From Kribbella kalugense (GTDB taxonomy: Bacteria > Actinomycetota > Actinomycetes > Propionibacteriales > Kribbellaceae), in contig NZ_SODF01000002.1 of NCBI RefSeq assembly GCF_004365875.1, positions 1,924,971-1,988,970 of the forward strand: 64,000 bases of DNA, read 5' to 3'. Every line of letters starts with the position of its first letter. The stretch's first letter is position 1. The position numbers were made by a program, and so were the translations under genes. Below, piece after piece: positions 28,085 through 35,063 of the stretch. Under the pieces are notes generated by a model, which did not search any database, was not told the origin of the DNA, and saw only the letters and a list, made by a program, of their open reading frames with translations.

Positions 28085-29119
28085 ATGGACATCGCTGGGC
28101 TGTGGGAACCCGAGCCGGGCTGGTTGAACACCGCGTCGTACGGACTGCCGCCGAAGCCGGCCTGGGAAGCGTTGCAGGCCGCACTCTCCGACTGGCGGGT
28201 CGGCGCGACGAGCTGGGAACCGTGGGACGACTCGACCACGCGCGCCCGGGCGTCGTTCGCACGGCTGGTCGGGGCGGACGTCGCCGACGTGTTCGTCGGT
28301 AGCACGGTGTCCGCGGCGATGGTGCCGATCGCCGCGGCGTTGCCGGACGGGGCGAAGGTGCTGACCGACGACGTCGAGTTCACGTCGAACGTGTTCCCGT
28401 GGCAGGTGCACGCGGATCGTGGCGTCGAGCTGATCGCCGTACCGGGTGACGAATTGGTTGCCGCGATCAAGCCGGGAATCGACCTGGTTGCGGTGAGTGC
28501 AGTGCAGTCGTCGACTGGCGTCGTACTCGATCTGCCCGCGGTAGTTGCTGCTAGCAAGCAGATTGATGCTCTCGTGGTGATCGATGCGTCTCAGGCCGCG
28601 GGCTGGCATCCGCTCACCGTGACGGGTGTCGATGCGTTGATCGCCCACAGTTACAAGTGGTTGATGTCGCCGCGTGGTGCGACCTTCGGGTACCTGTCGC
28701 CGCGACTGCAGGAGCGGTGCCGGCCGTCTGCGGCCGGTTGGTACGCCGCGCGGGACGTGCACGGCTCGTACTACGGGCCGATGATGGACCTCGATCCCGG
28801 TGCGCGTCGGTTCGACCAGTCGCCGGCGTGGTTCAGTTTCGTCGGCGCGGCACCGGCGCTCGAGCTGATCGAGGAGATCGGCGTCGACACGATCAACCGC
28901 CACAACCTCGAACTGGCGAACGAGTTCCGCGCCGGCCTCGGCCTACCTGCGTCCAACAGCGCGATCGTCAGCACGAGCCTCCCCGGCGCCAAGGAGGCCT
29001 TCGCCGGGGCCGGGATCCGAGCCGCCGTACGAGACGGCAAGCTCCGCGCGTCGTTCCACATCTACTCAACCCACGACGACGTACACCAGGCTCTTGAGGC
29101 CCTGAAGCCTTTGCTGTGA
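28085..29119 (+). CDS. PLP-dependent aminotransferase class V / cysteine desulfurase-like
   Basis: A 344-residue fold-type I PLP enzyme. The PLP lysine is in IAHSYKWLMSPRGATF (about residue 191), with the phosphate-side Asp in VVIDASQAAGWHPL. The class includes isopenicillin N epimerases, cysteine desulfurases and aminotransferases; there is no obvious desulfurase Cys loop, so aminotransferase or epimerase/hydrolase activity is likelier. ATG at 28085. It is divergent from the aldo/keto reductase across a MerR-type dyad and is followed by the merR gene 52 bases downstream, so the three may form one regulated unit. Confidence 0.85.
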   Translation: MDIAGLWEPEPGWLNTASYGLPPKPAWEALQAALSDWRVGATSWEPWDDSTTRARASFARLVGADVADVFVGSTVSAAMVPIAAALPDGAKVLTDDVEFTSNVFPWQVHADRGVELIAVPGDELVAAIKPGIDLVAVSAVQSSTGVVLDLPAVVAASKQIDALVVIDASQAAGWHPLTVTGVDALIAHSYKWLMSPRGATFGYLSPRLQERCRPSAAGWYAARDVHGSYYGPMMDLDPGARRFDQSPAWFSFVGAAPALELIEEIGVDTINRHNLELANEFRAGLGLPASNSAIVSTSLPGAKEAFAGAGIRAAVRDGKLRASFHIYSTHDDVHQALEALKPLL

Positions 29120-29133
29120 GAGCTAAGACGAAC

Positions 29134-29151
29134 CCTAGAGGGTGATCTAGG
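29134..29151. promoter_or_regulatory. CCTAGA-N6-TCTAGG dyad before merR
   Basis: CCTAGA (29134-29139) and TCTAGG (29146-29151) are perfect inverted repeats with a six-base spacer, 20 bases upstream of the MerR gene start. The core CTAGA-N6-TCTAG and the following GGTC are the same as in the aldo/keto reductase promoter at 28044-28062. It is likely an autoregulatory MerR site. Confidence 0.6.
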
Positions 29152-29171
29152 TCCGGGTTAGGGTGCCCCCT

Positions 29172-29600
29172 ATGCGTGGATTGAGTATCGGGCAGGTGGC
29201 GGAGCGGACCGGGTTGAGCGTGCATGCCCTGCGGTTCTACGAACGCGAGGGTCTGCTCGCGGACCAGGTACAACGCGAGTCGAACGGGCGACGCGTCTAC
29301 TCCGAGGACGATGTCGAGTGGCTGGCCATGTGCATCAAGTTCCGCTCGTCCGGGATGCCGCTCGAAACCATCCGCAAGTACACCGACCTGGTCCGCCAAG
29401 GCCCCGGCAACGAGCAAGACCGCCTGGCCCTGCTCCGGAGCCACCAGGACCACGTCACATCCCAGATCCAGGAACTCACCGACTGCCTGAGCGTCATCAC
29501 CCACAAAGTCACCATCTACGAACAACACCTGGACGCCGGCACCGCAGACTGCCTCTGGGTAACCCCACCCGCCAACCTAAACACCAGCGAAGCCTCCTAA
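29172..29600 (+). CDS. MerR-family transcriptional regulator
   Basis: A 142-residue regulator. The winged HTH is canonical: LSIGQVAERTGLSVHALRFYEREGLL, then the second helix pair with VEWLAMCIKFRSSGMPLETIRKYTDLV, and a coiled-coil dimerisation helix (residues 80-120). Only one Cys-containing C-terminal stretch (TADCLWVTPP) is present, without a metal-site Cys pair, so it is more like the AdhR/BltR type that senses aldehydes or drugs than a metal sensor. ATG at 29172 preferred over GTG 29163. Two matching dyads (28044, 29134) suggest it controls itself and the aldo/keto reductase. Confidence 0.9.
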   Translation: MRGLSIGQVAERTGLSVHALRFYEREGLLADQVQRESNGRRVYSEDDVEWLAMCIKFRSSGMPLETIRKYTDLVRQGPGNEQDRLALLRSHQDHVTSQIQELTDCLSVITHKVTIYEQHLDAGTADCLWVTPPANLNTSEAS

Positions 29601-30222
29601 CCCCCAAGCCCCACCAACCAAGCCAACCACGTGCTCAACCCCAGCCAACCAATCAACCCCGGCCGACCAATCAACCCCGGCCGCCTGACCAACCGAGGCC
29701 GCTTTATCAAGCCGGGCTCCTGATCAAGCCCGGTGCTGAGCAAGCGGGCCCCCTGATCAAGCCGGCCCTGATCAAGCCCGGCCTCCTGATCAAGCCAGGC
29801 CGACTGACCAGGCGGGCCTCCGGACCAAGGCCGGTCTCCTGAACAGCGAGGCCTACTGACCAGGCCGGCCTCCTGATCAAGCCCCGGCCGGCTGACCAGG
29901 CGGGCCTCCGGACCAAGGCCGGTCTCCTGAACAGCGAGGCCTACTGACCAGGCCGGCCTCCTGATCAAGCCCCGGCCGACTAATCAAGCGAGGCCGCTTG
30001 ATCAAGCCCGGTCGTCTTGCCTACCGAGGCCGCCGGATCAACCGAGGCTACCTAGCCAAGCCGGTCTCCTGATCAACCGACGCCTACTGCTCAAGCCAGC
30101 TCCTGTTCAAGTGAGTCCCTACCAGTCTCCTGAGCAAGCCCGGTCTCCTGAGCAAGGTCGATGTCAGGCACCAGCCCCCGCATTCGCCGGGGCCCAACCG
30201 GCTGGCCAGCGGAGCCTCCTGA
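29601..30222. repeat. Degenerate short-unit repeat field (TGATCAAGCCCGG type)
   Basis: About 620 bases with no convincing gene, built from degenerate units near 18-20 bp centred on CTGATCAAGCCCGGCC. TGATCAA appears at least nine times, with many one-base variants. Open frames on both strands translate to repetitive LIKPG- or RRPGL-like strings whose phase shifts between units, so I treat the field as non-coding. It contains an exact 88-bp tandem duplication (listed separately). It may derive from local expansion of a palindromic BclI-site-like seed. Confidence 0.75.
29804..29979. repeat. 88-bp perfect tandem duplication
   Basis: The segment 29804-29891 is repeated at 29892-29979, beginning CTGACCAGGCGGGCCTCCGG in both and identical through GCCCCGGCCG. 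The lack of divergence between copies indicates a recent duplication within the repeat field. Confidence 0.85.
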
Positions 30223-30714
30223 TCAACTGAGCGTGGATTCCATGGCGCGAAGAGTGGTTCGCATGTTGTCCGCCAGCTGGTCGAGCCGCCCCTGAATCAC
30301 CTCCGCGGCCCGCTCCGCCTGCTCGACCGCCCCCTGACGCAGGCCGCTGTCCCCTGGCCCATGGGAGAACGTCTGCCGCACAAGCGTCTGCCCGCCGCGA
30401 TCCTCCAACTCGTACTCCCAATGCGCAAACGGCACCGCCTCCCCGCCGTACACATCCCACCCAAACCGGTACGGCGCCTCAGCAACGGTAACCGTGCAAG
30501 TCACGTACGTCTCGAACCCATCCGAGAACCGATTCCGAGCCTCAAACCGAGCCCCCTCCTCAATCCGCCCGCTCAGCCAGCCCCCGTAGTAACACTCCGG
30601 ACTCCACTCCCCATACCGCTCAATCGCCGTAACCCCACCCCACACCGCCCCAATCGGCAACCCAACCAAAACCTCAACCCCGGTCGTAGCACCAGTCACT
30701 CCGTAGTCATCCAT
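30223..30714 (-). CDS. SRPBCC-family protein (polyketide cyclase/START-like)
   Basis: A 163-residue helix-grip protein that likely binds a hydrophobic ligand. It begins MDDYGVTGATTGVEVLVGL, and the signature part is the strand and helix pattern AIERYGEWSPECYYGGWL, FEARNRFSDGFETYVTCTV and YRFGWDVYGG, ending with a long amphipathic helix (GAVEQAERAAEVIQGRLDQL). Related proteins are aromatase/cyclases, dehydratases or coenzyme-binding proteins. It is flanked on both sides by repeat fields with no operon partner, so no role can be inferred. Confidence 0.8.
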   Translation of the reverse strand: MDDYGVTGATTGVEVLVGLPIGAVWGGVTAIERYGEWSPECYYGGWLSGRIEEGARFEARNRFSDGFETYVTCTVTVAEAPYRFGWDVYGGEAVPFAHWEYELEDRGGQTLVRQTFSHGPGDSGLRQGAVEQAERAAEVIQGRLDQLADNMRTTLRAMESTLS

Positions 30715-31483
30715 GCCCCAAACGTCGGACCCCCCTCACCAACCTCGACATTTCCCAATCCACCCACCCACAGAGCCCTAGCCCTCGTCCCGAACAAACC
30801 CCATCCAGGACCCACCCCCAACCTGACCCGAAGCCCGCCTCCAAGGCCAACGCCGCCCCCAGAACCAACCACCACCCACGAGCGCCACGGGCCCGCCTCG
30901 CACCGACCGCCTCGCACCGACCGCCCCGCAGAGACCGCATCGCACGCACCGTGATGCACGGGCCTTGGGCACGAGCCGCGTCGCACGGACGGCACTCACC
31001 GTGCCGCGGCCGCGCCGCACCAACCGAGCCGCACCGACCGCGTGGCCCGCACCGCACCGCACCGAGCCGCGCGGACCGGCCCGGATCGCACCGCACGAGC
31101 GGCACCGAACGGATCGCACAGCACTGAACGGACGGCACTGAATGCACCGGACCAGCCGTCCGCCCAGACCGCATCGCGTCGTACGGACCACCAGTGCACG
31201 AGCCGCCCAGGGACGCACCGCACAGACCACAGCGCACAAGCCGCCCCGCACCGGCCGCGGGTGCAGGACCCGCATCGCACGGACCGCGCCGCAACGCACC
31301 ACGCGGATCGCATCGCATGTGCGGCGCCGCACGGATCACACGGACCGCGGCGGAGGAGTCGGACCGCTCGACCGGCGCTGTATGGACCGCGGTGCACGGG
31401 CCGCGTTGCAGGAATCGCGGGGGTGCGGGTCGGCGCGGTATGGCTGTGCCGCGGGTGGCGGTGATGTTGGCCTGCGGTAGTTG
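30715..31483. repeat. Degenerate short-unit repeat field (CGCACGGACCG type)
   Basis: About 770 bases without a supported gene. From roughly 30890 to 31420 the sequence is a patchwork of 10-15-bp units based on CGCACCGACCG / CGCACGGACCGC, frequently joined by CGCATCG. Frames on the minus strand translate into monotonous RCGPCDAV-like strings in two phases at once, a sign of low-complexity DNA rather than protein. The first 170 bases (30715-30885) show no feature I can name. Confidence 0.7.
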
Positions 31484-33520
31484 CTAGGGCGGTTCGGGGG
31501 CAGTTGTGGCTGGGGTGAGATCGCTGGACTCGTCCCAGGGGTCGAACGGTGTCCTGTCGGAGAGTTGGTGCGCCGATTTCGTTCTCCGGTCGGCGGGTGG
31601 GCGCTCGCCCCAGATGGCCAGGTACGTCGCATCGCGCACCGCCGCCGCGTCGTCCTGGGTAGGCGCGGAGGGCGCCTCGTCCCGGAGCCGCCCGCCACCC
31701 GGAGCAGACCTCAGACCCGTCTCCGCGGGCGCGACCGAATCCCCGGGCACCGAACGCACGGATCCATCGGCTCGCAGTGATCCTCTGTCCCCACCGGCGC
31801 GCAGATCCCCGGCGGCTACTTCGTCCGCCGCCGGCTGATCGACTGCCGAGTCGACTGTCGAGTCGCCGACTGCCTTGTGGTCGGGTCGTGGGTGGTCGGG
31901 TGCCTGGCGGTCAGGTATCGGGTCGTCGCCTGTCGACCGGCCGGGTGGTCGGTCGGGCGCCGAGCGGGCTGGTGCGGGAGGTGGGGCTGTGGTCTGGCGG
32001 GGGTGGGGTGGTGGGTCGGCCCAGGTGGGGCGGGTTACATGGACCTGGCCGTTGGTGATGGTGATGGTCCAGTGGCCGTTGTGGAGGTCGGTGTGGTGGC
32101 GGCGGCAGAGCAGGGCCAGGTTCGAGAGCTTGGTGTCGCCGCCGTCGATCCACGAGATCAGGTGGTGGGCGTCGCACATGATCGGGGGTGCGCCGCAGAC
32201 CACGCAGCCTCGGTCGCGGGTGTTCAGGGCGCGGCGCATGGCGCGGGTGACGAGGCGTTCGCAGCGGCCGACGTCGAGTGGTTCGGAGTTCGAACCGAGG
32301 ACTATCGGGATGACTTTCGCGTCGCAGGCCAGGCGGCGGATGGTGGCCGCGGAGAGTCCGGGGCCGTAGACGGTGTCGCCGAGGGCGTCTGCGGTTGCGG
32401 CTTTGAGGTCTTGGAGGTCGATGGTGACGGTGATGTTCGCCTTCGCCCCGAACCCGGGCACTACCTCACCTCCCGAACCACCGGCCCCACCGCACGCTCG
32501 GCCAGCCATCGAACCGCCAGCTAGACCGTCAGTTGCACCACCGGCCAGCCCAGTCACCGAACCATCGGACGGAGCCTCGGTCGAGCCACCGTCCGGACCG
32601 CTGGCCGACCCGTTGGCCGCGCTGCTCCTTGTCTGCGCTGCGCCGCAATCCGCCGCCGCGGCCGGCGTCGTAGTACCGGGGGCAGCGGTGCCCGGTGTGG
32701 TCGGTGTGGTCGGGGTGGTCGGGGCGGTCGGGTTCGGGGTGGGCGGGTTTGGGGTGGTGGGGCGGGGGAGGGTGGGGGACGGAGTGCCGGCGTCTAGGGC
32801 GGTGGCGGCGAGGGTGAGGGTGGTGGTGAGGGCGTCGGCTTGGCGTTTTTCGCGGGTGCGGGGGTCGGGTTCGCCGTCGACGGTCTTGTGGGGACCGGCG
32901 CCGGCGAAGATCAGCGAGCGAAACAGTTCGGCGTTCTCGTTCGCGAGGTAGCCCTTGAACTTCACTCCACGGTCGGCGGTCATCAAGGTGAGGGTTTCGC
33001 GGGCGGAGGCTTTCTGTTCTTCGGGTTCTGGGCCGTCGGTGTCGAGGATGTCGCGGGCTTGTTCGGCAGCCTTGCGGAGCTCGGCCGGTGGGAGGTGGCG
33101 GGCGAGGCGGACCAGTTCGCGTTCGGCGACCTCGAGATCAGCCACCGGCACGGTCGCGGGGACCTTTTCCAGGGCGGTGACGATCGCTTCGGCCTGGGCC
33201 GGGCGGAGTACCACCGCAGGCGCCGCCTCCTCGTCCTCGGGAAGGTCGGTGATGTCGGGGAGGGCGGCGGTGATGGCTGTGTATTTGGGGAGGGCTCGGG
33301 CGAGGTGGACGTCGCGGCGGGCTCGGTAGTGGTCGAGGCGGTAGCGGTATTCGAGGTATTGGACGGTGTCGCGGGCGCCGACTTGTTCGGCGTACCCGGA
33401 GCTGTCCAGCGCGGCCACGAGCCGTAGGCGGCGGGTATCGATGCGGGCGAGGTCGGCGTCGGCCTGGTCGAGGGCGTGCACCAGTTCCTGGTCGCTCATC
33501 AACTCAGGTGCCCGGTCCAT
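31484..33520 (-). CDS. DUF222/HNH-endonuclease protein (13E12 repeat family)
   Basis: A 678-residue protein of the family found in multiple copies in many actinobacteria. The N-terminal DUF222 domain runs to about residue 240 and ends in EKRQADALTTTLTL. A low-complexity linker follows, with TPTTPTTPTTPG and Ser/Gly-rich stretches (about 250-350). The HNH nuclease part is CVVCGAPPIMCDAHHLISWIDG ... LCRRHHTDLHNG (split), with Cys pairs and HH for zinc and metal catalysis. The C-terminal ~200 residues are Pro/Asp/Arg-rich and unconserved. Cellular role unknown; a DNA-cleaving or mobile function is assumed. ATG at 33520. Confidence 0.88.
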   Translation of the reverse strand: MDRAPELMSDQELVHALDQADADLARIDTRRLRLVAALDSSGYAEQVGARDTVQYLEYRYRLDHYRARRDVHLARALPKYTAITAALPDITDLPEDEEAAPAVVLRPAQAEAIVTALEKVPATVPVADLEVAERELVRLARHLPPAELRKAAEQARDILDTDGPEPEEQKASARETLTLMTADRGVKFKGYLANENAELFRSLIFAGAGPHKTVDGEPDPRTREKRQADALTTTLTLAATALDAGTPSPTLPRPTTPNPPTPNPTAPTTPTTPTTPGTAAPGTTTPAAAADCGAAQTRSSAANGSASGPDGGSTEAPSDGSVTGLAGGATDGLAGGSMAGRACGGAGGSGGEVVPGFGAKANITVTIDLQDLKAATADALGDTVYGPGLSAATIRRLACDAKVIPIVLGSNSEPLDVGRCERLVTRAMRRALNTRDRGCVVCGAPPIMCDAHHLISWIDGGDTKLSNLALLCRRHHTDLHNGHWTITITNGQVHVTRPTWADPPPHPRQTTAPPPAPARSAPDRPPGRSTGDDPIPDRQAPDHPRPDHKAVGDSTVDSAVDQPAADEVAAGDLRAGGDRGSLRADGSVRSVPGDSVAPAETGLRSAPGGGRLRDEAPSAPTQDDAAAVRDATYLAIWGERPPADRRTKSAHQLSDRTPFDPWDESSDLTPATTAPEPP

Positions 33521-33589
33521 ACATCAACTCTAGGCACCCCCACCGACAGTTTTCAAAGCCAGAACCCCTTATTTCCAAGGGATTCTGTT

Positions 33590-33605
33590 ATCCACACCTG
33601 TGGAT
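33590..33605. promoter_or_regulatory. Palindrome ATCCACA-CC-TGTGGAT containing a DnaA-box match
   Basis: ATCCACACCTGTGGAT is a dyad with 7-bp arms. The left half lies in TTATCCACA (33588-33596), an exact match to the consensus DnaA box, and the right half is a 7 of 9 inverted match. It lies in an AT-richer pocket upstream of the DUF222/HNH gene. It may be an operator or DnaA-binding site; an origin is not supported by the surroundings. Confidence 0.45.
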
Positions 33606-33609
33606 CTTG

Positions 33610-34854
33610 CTATAGGCAACTATGGGAAGATCTCAGTGAGAGCAGGCGCGCGGCGATCGCCTCGGCAGGACCAGGCGCAACCACGGCCAAGGCATCCGCG
33701 GCCGCAGGACCGCGTAGCATCGCAGATCCCCCATGACCGATCGGTACGGCGCCTGTTGGCGTCAACCGGACCGGGACAAGCCGAGTGTTGGTCGGGTGAC
33801 AGGCGACACCGCCCGGAACGGCGATCTGGGCGAGCCGAGGAAGAACCAGACCGCGCATCCGGGCAATCGCAGCAACCCCCAGCGTAAGAAATGCAACGAG
33901 TGCAGCGAACGGATTCCCCGGCAACCCGAGCACAAGCCGCCCGTCAGCCAGCCGAGCCAGCGCCTGCGGATGCCCCGGCCCGCAAGCGACCCCATCGACG
34001 ATCAGCTCAGCTCCCAACGCCTCAAGCGTCGGCCGAAGATGATCCGCCGGCCCCGCGGCCGACGAACCCGACACCAAAATCAGCTCAGCGTCCGTCTCAC
34101 GCAGCACCCGGATCAGATCCTCACGCGAGTCCGCGAGATGCCGCACCGGCCCAACCAGCGCACCGGCGCGACTGATCAACCCCGGCAACATCGGACCAAT
34201 CGCGTCCCGCACCCGGCCCGGTCCCGAAGGCCCGCGATGGACCAGTTCGTCACCCGTCACCAACGCGGCGACTGTCGGCTGCGGGATCACAGTCAAGCGA
34301 TTGAGGCCGACAGTCGCGGCCAGCCCGAGGACAGCCGGATCGACGACCACTCCCGCTGGCAACAGTTGGTCTCCGGGCTTGCACTCCTCGCCGGCCCGCC
34401 GGATGTGCCGCCCATCATCAGACGGCCCATCCAGCCGATCACCCGCCACCGCGCTCTCTTCCGACCGCACCACCGAGGTCGCCCCCGCCGGCACAGTCGC
34501 CCCGGTCACGATCCCAATCGCCTGCCCGTCCAACAACGCGACAGGAGACGCAGCCCCAGCCTCCACATGCCCGATCACTCGCCAAGGGCCAGCACCACGT
34601 ACGGCGTACCCGTCCATCGCGGCCCGATCCACCGGCGGTACAGCACCCGGCGAAACCAACGGCGTACCCAGCACACACCCATCGGCCGCGTCCAACCCCC
34701 GCGAAACCGGAGTACCGGGCCGGGCCGCCGCATGGGCCAGCCCACGAGCCACGTCCCACGCCACGAGGACCCGCCGCGCACGAAGCTCAGGCCTGTCCTC
34801 CACGGGTCCACCCTCCCGGACCCAATCCGGCTTGTCGAACTGAGGATGTGTCAC
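33610..34854 (-). CDS. moeA: Molybdopterin molybdenumtransferase MoeA
   Basis: Inserts molybdate into adenylylated molybdopterin, the step that completes molybdenum cofactor. The 414-residue protein has the MoeA motif PVDRAAMDGYAVRG, a GIVTGATVPAGATSVVRSE stretch (domain II/III) and the MogA-like domain with ALVTGDELV, LILVSGSSAAGPADHLRPTLE and VLGLPGNPFAALVAF. The GTG start overlaps the fdsD stop by one base (TAGTG). Its place at the end of the formate dehydrogenase operon fits the need of FdsA for molybdenum cofactor. The final ~15 residues are unusual. Confidence 0.92.
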   Translation of the reverse strand: MTHPQFDKPDWVREGGPVEDRPELRARRVLVAWDVARGLAHAAARPGTPVSRGLDAADGCVLGTPLVSPGAVPPVDRAAMDGYAVRGAGPWRVIGHVEAGAASPVALLDGQAIGIVTGATVPAGATSVVRSEESAVAGDRLDGPSDDGRHIRRAGEECKPGDQLLPAGVVVDPAVLGLAATVGLNRLTVIPQPTVAALVTGDELVHRGPSGPGRVRDAIGPMLPGLISRAGALVGPVRHLADSREDLIRVLRETDAELILVSGSSAAGPADHLRPTLEALGAELIVDGVACGPGHPQALARLADGRLVLGLPGNPFAALVAFLTLGVAAIARMRGLVLPRLAQIAVPGGVACHPTNTRLVPVRLTPTGAVPIGHGGSAMLRGPAAADALAVVAPGPAEAIAARLLSLRSSHSCL

Positions 34855-35063
34855 TAGGCGAGGTGACGAGCGGCCAGCGCCGCAGCCGGGGAGAGATCGG
34901 TGGCACCGGACTCGGCGTACGCAATCAACGCCCGCTTCATCCGCGGGTCCCAGGTCGTCTTGACGTGGTTGGCGATCGCGACGGCGGCGTCCGCGGGGGA
35001 GCGGTGGGCGAACTGTGCGGCGATCTCGTTGGCCAACCGCACGTACGACGGCACGCCACTCAT
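34854..35063 (-). CDS. fdsD: Formate dehydrogenase delta subunit
   Basis: A 69-residue protein of the FdsD family, an accessory or structural subunit of soluble NAD-dependent molybdenum formate dehydrogenases. Recognised by VRLANEIAAQF at the start and the conserved NHVKTTWDPRMKRALIAY segment. Its ATG overlaps the fdsA stop (ATGA), and its stop overlaps the moeA start by one base, so translation is coupled through the operon. Too short to carry a cofactor. Confidence 0.9.
   Translation of the reverse strand: MSGVPSYVRLANEIAAQFAHRSPADAAVAIANHVKTTWDPRMKRALIAYAESGATDLSPAAALAARHLA

Noticed and set aside
29597..29968. Possible repeat protein on the minus strand (RRPGL strings)
   Set aside because: Unit length is not a constant multiple of three and the phase changes between units; it has no good ribosome-binding site.
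30707..31339. Cys-rich repeat protein (RCGPCDA strings) on the minus strand
   Set aside because: Two overlapping frames give equally repetitive products, which points to low-complexity DNA.
33588..33607. Chromosomal or plasmid origin at the DnaA box
   Set aside because: Only one good and one partial box are present, with no dnaA, dnaN, rep or parAB genes around.
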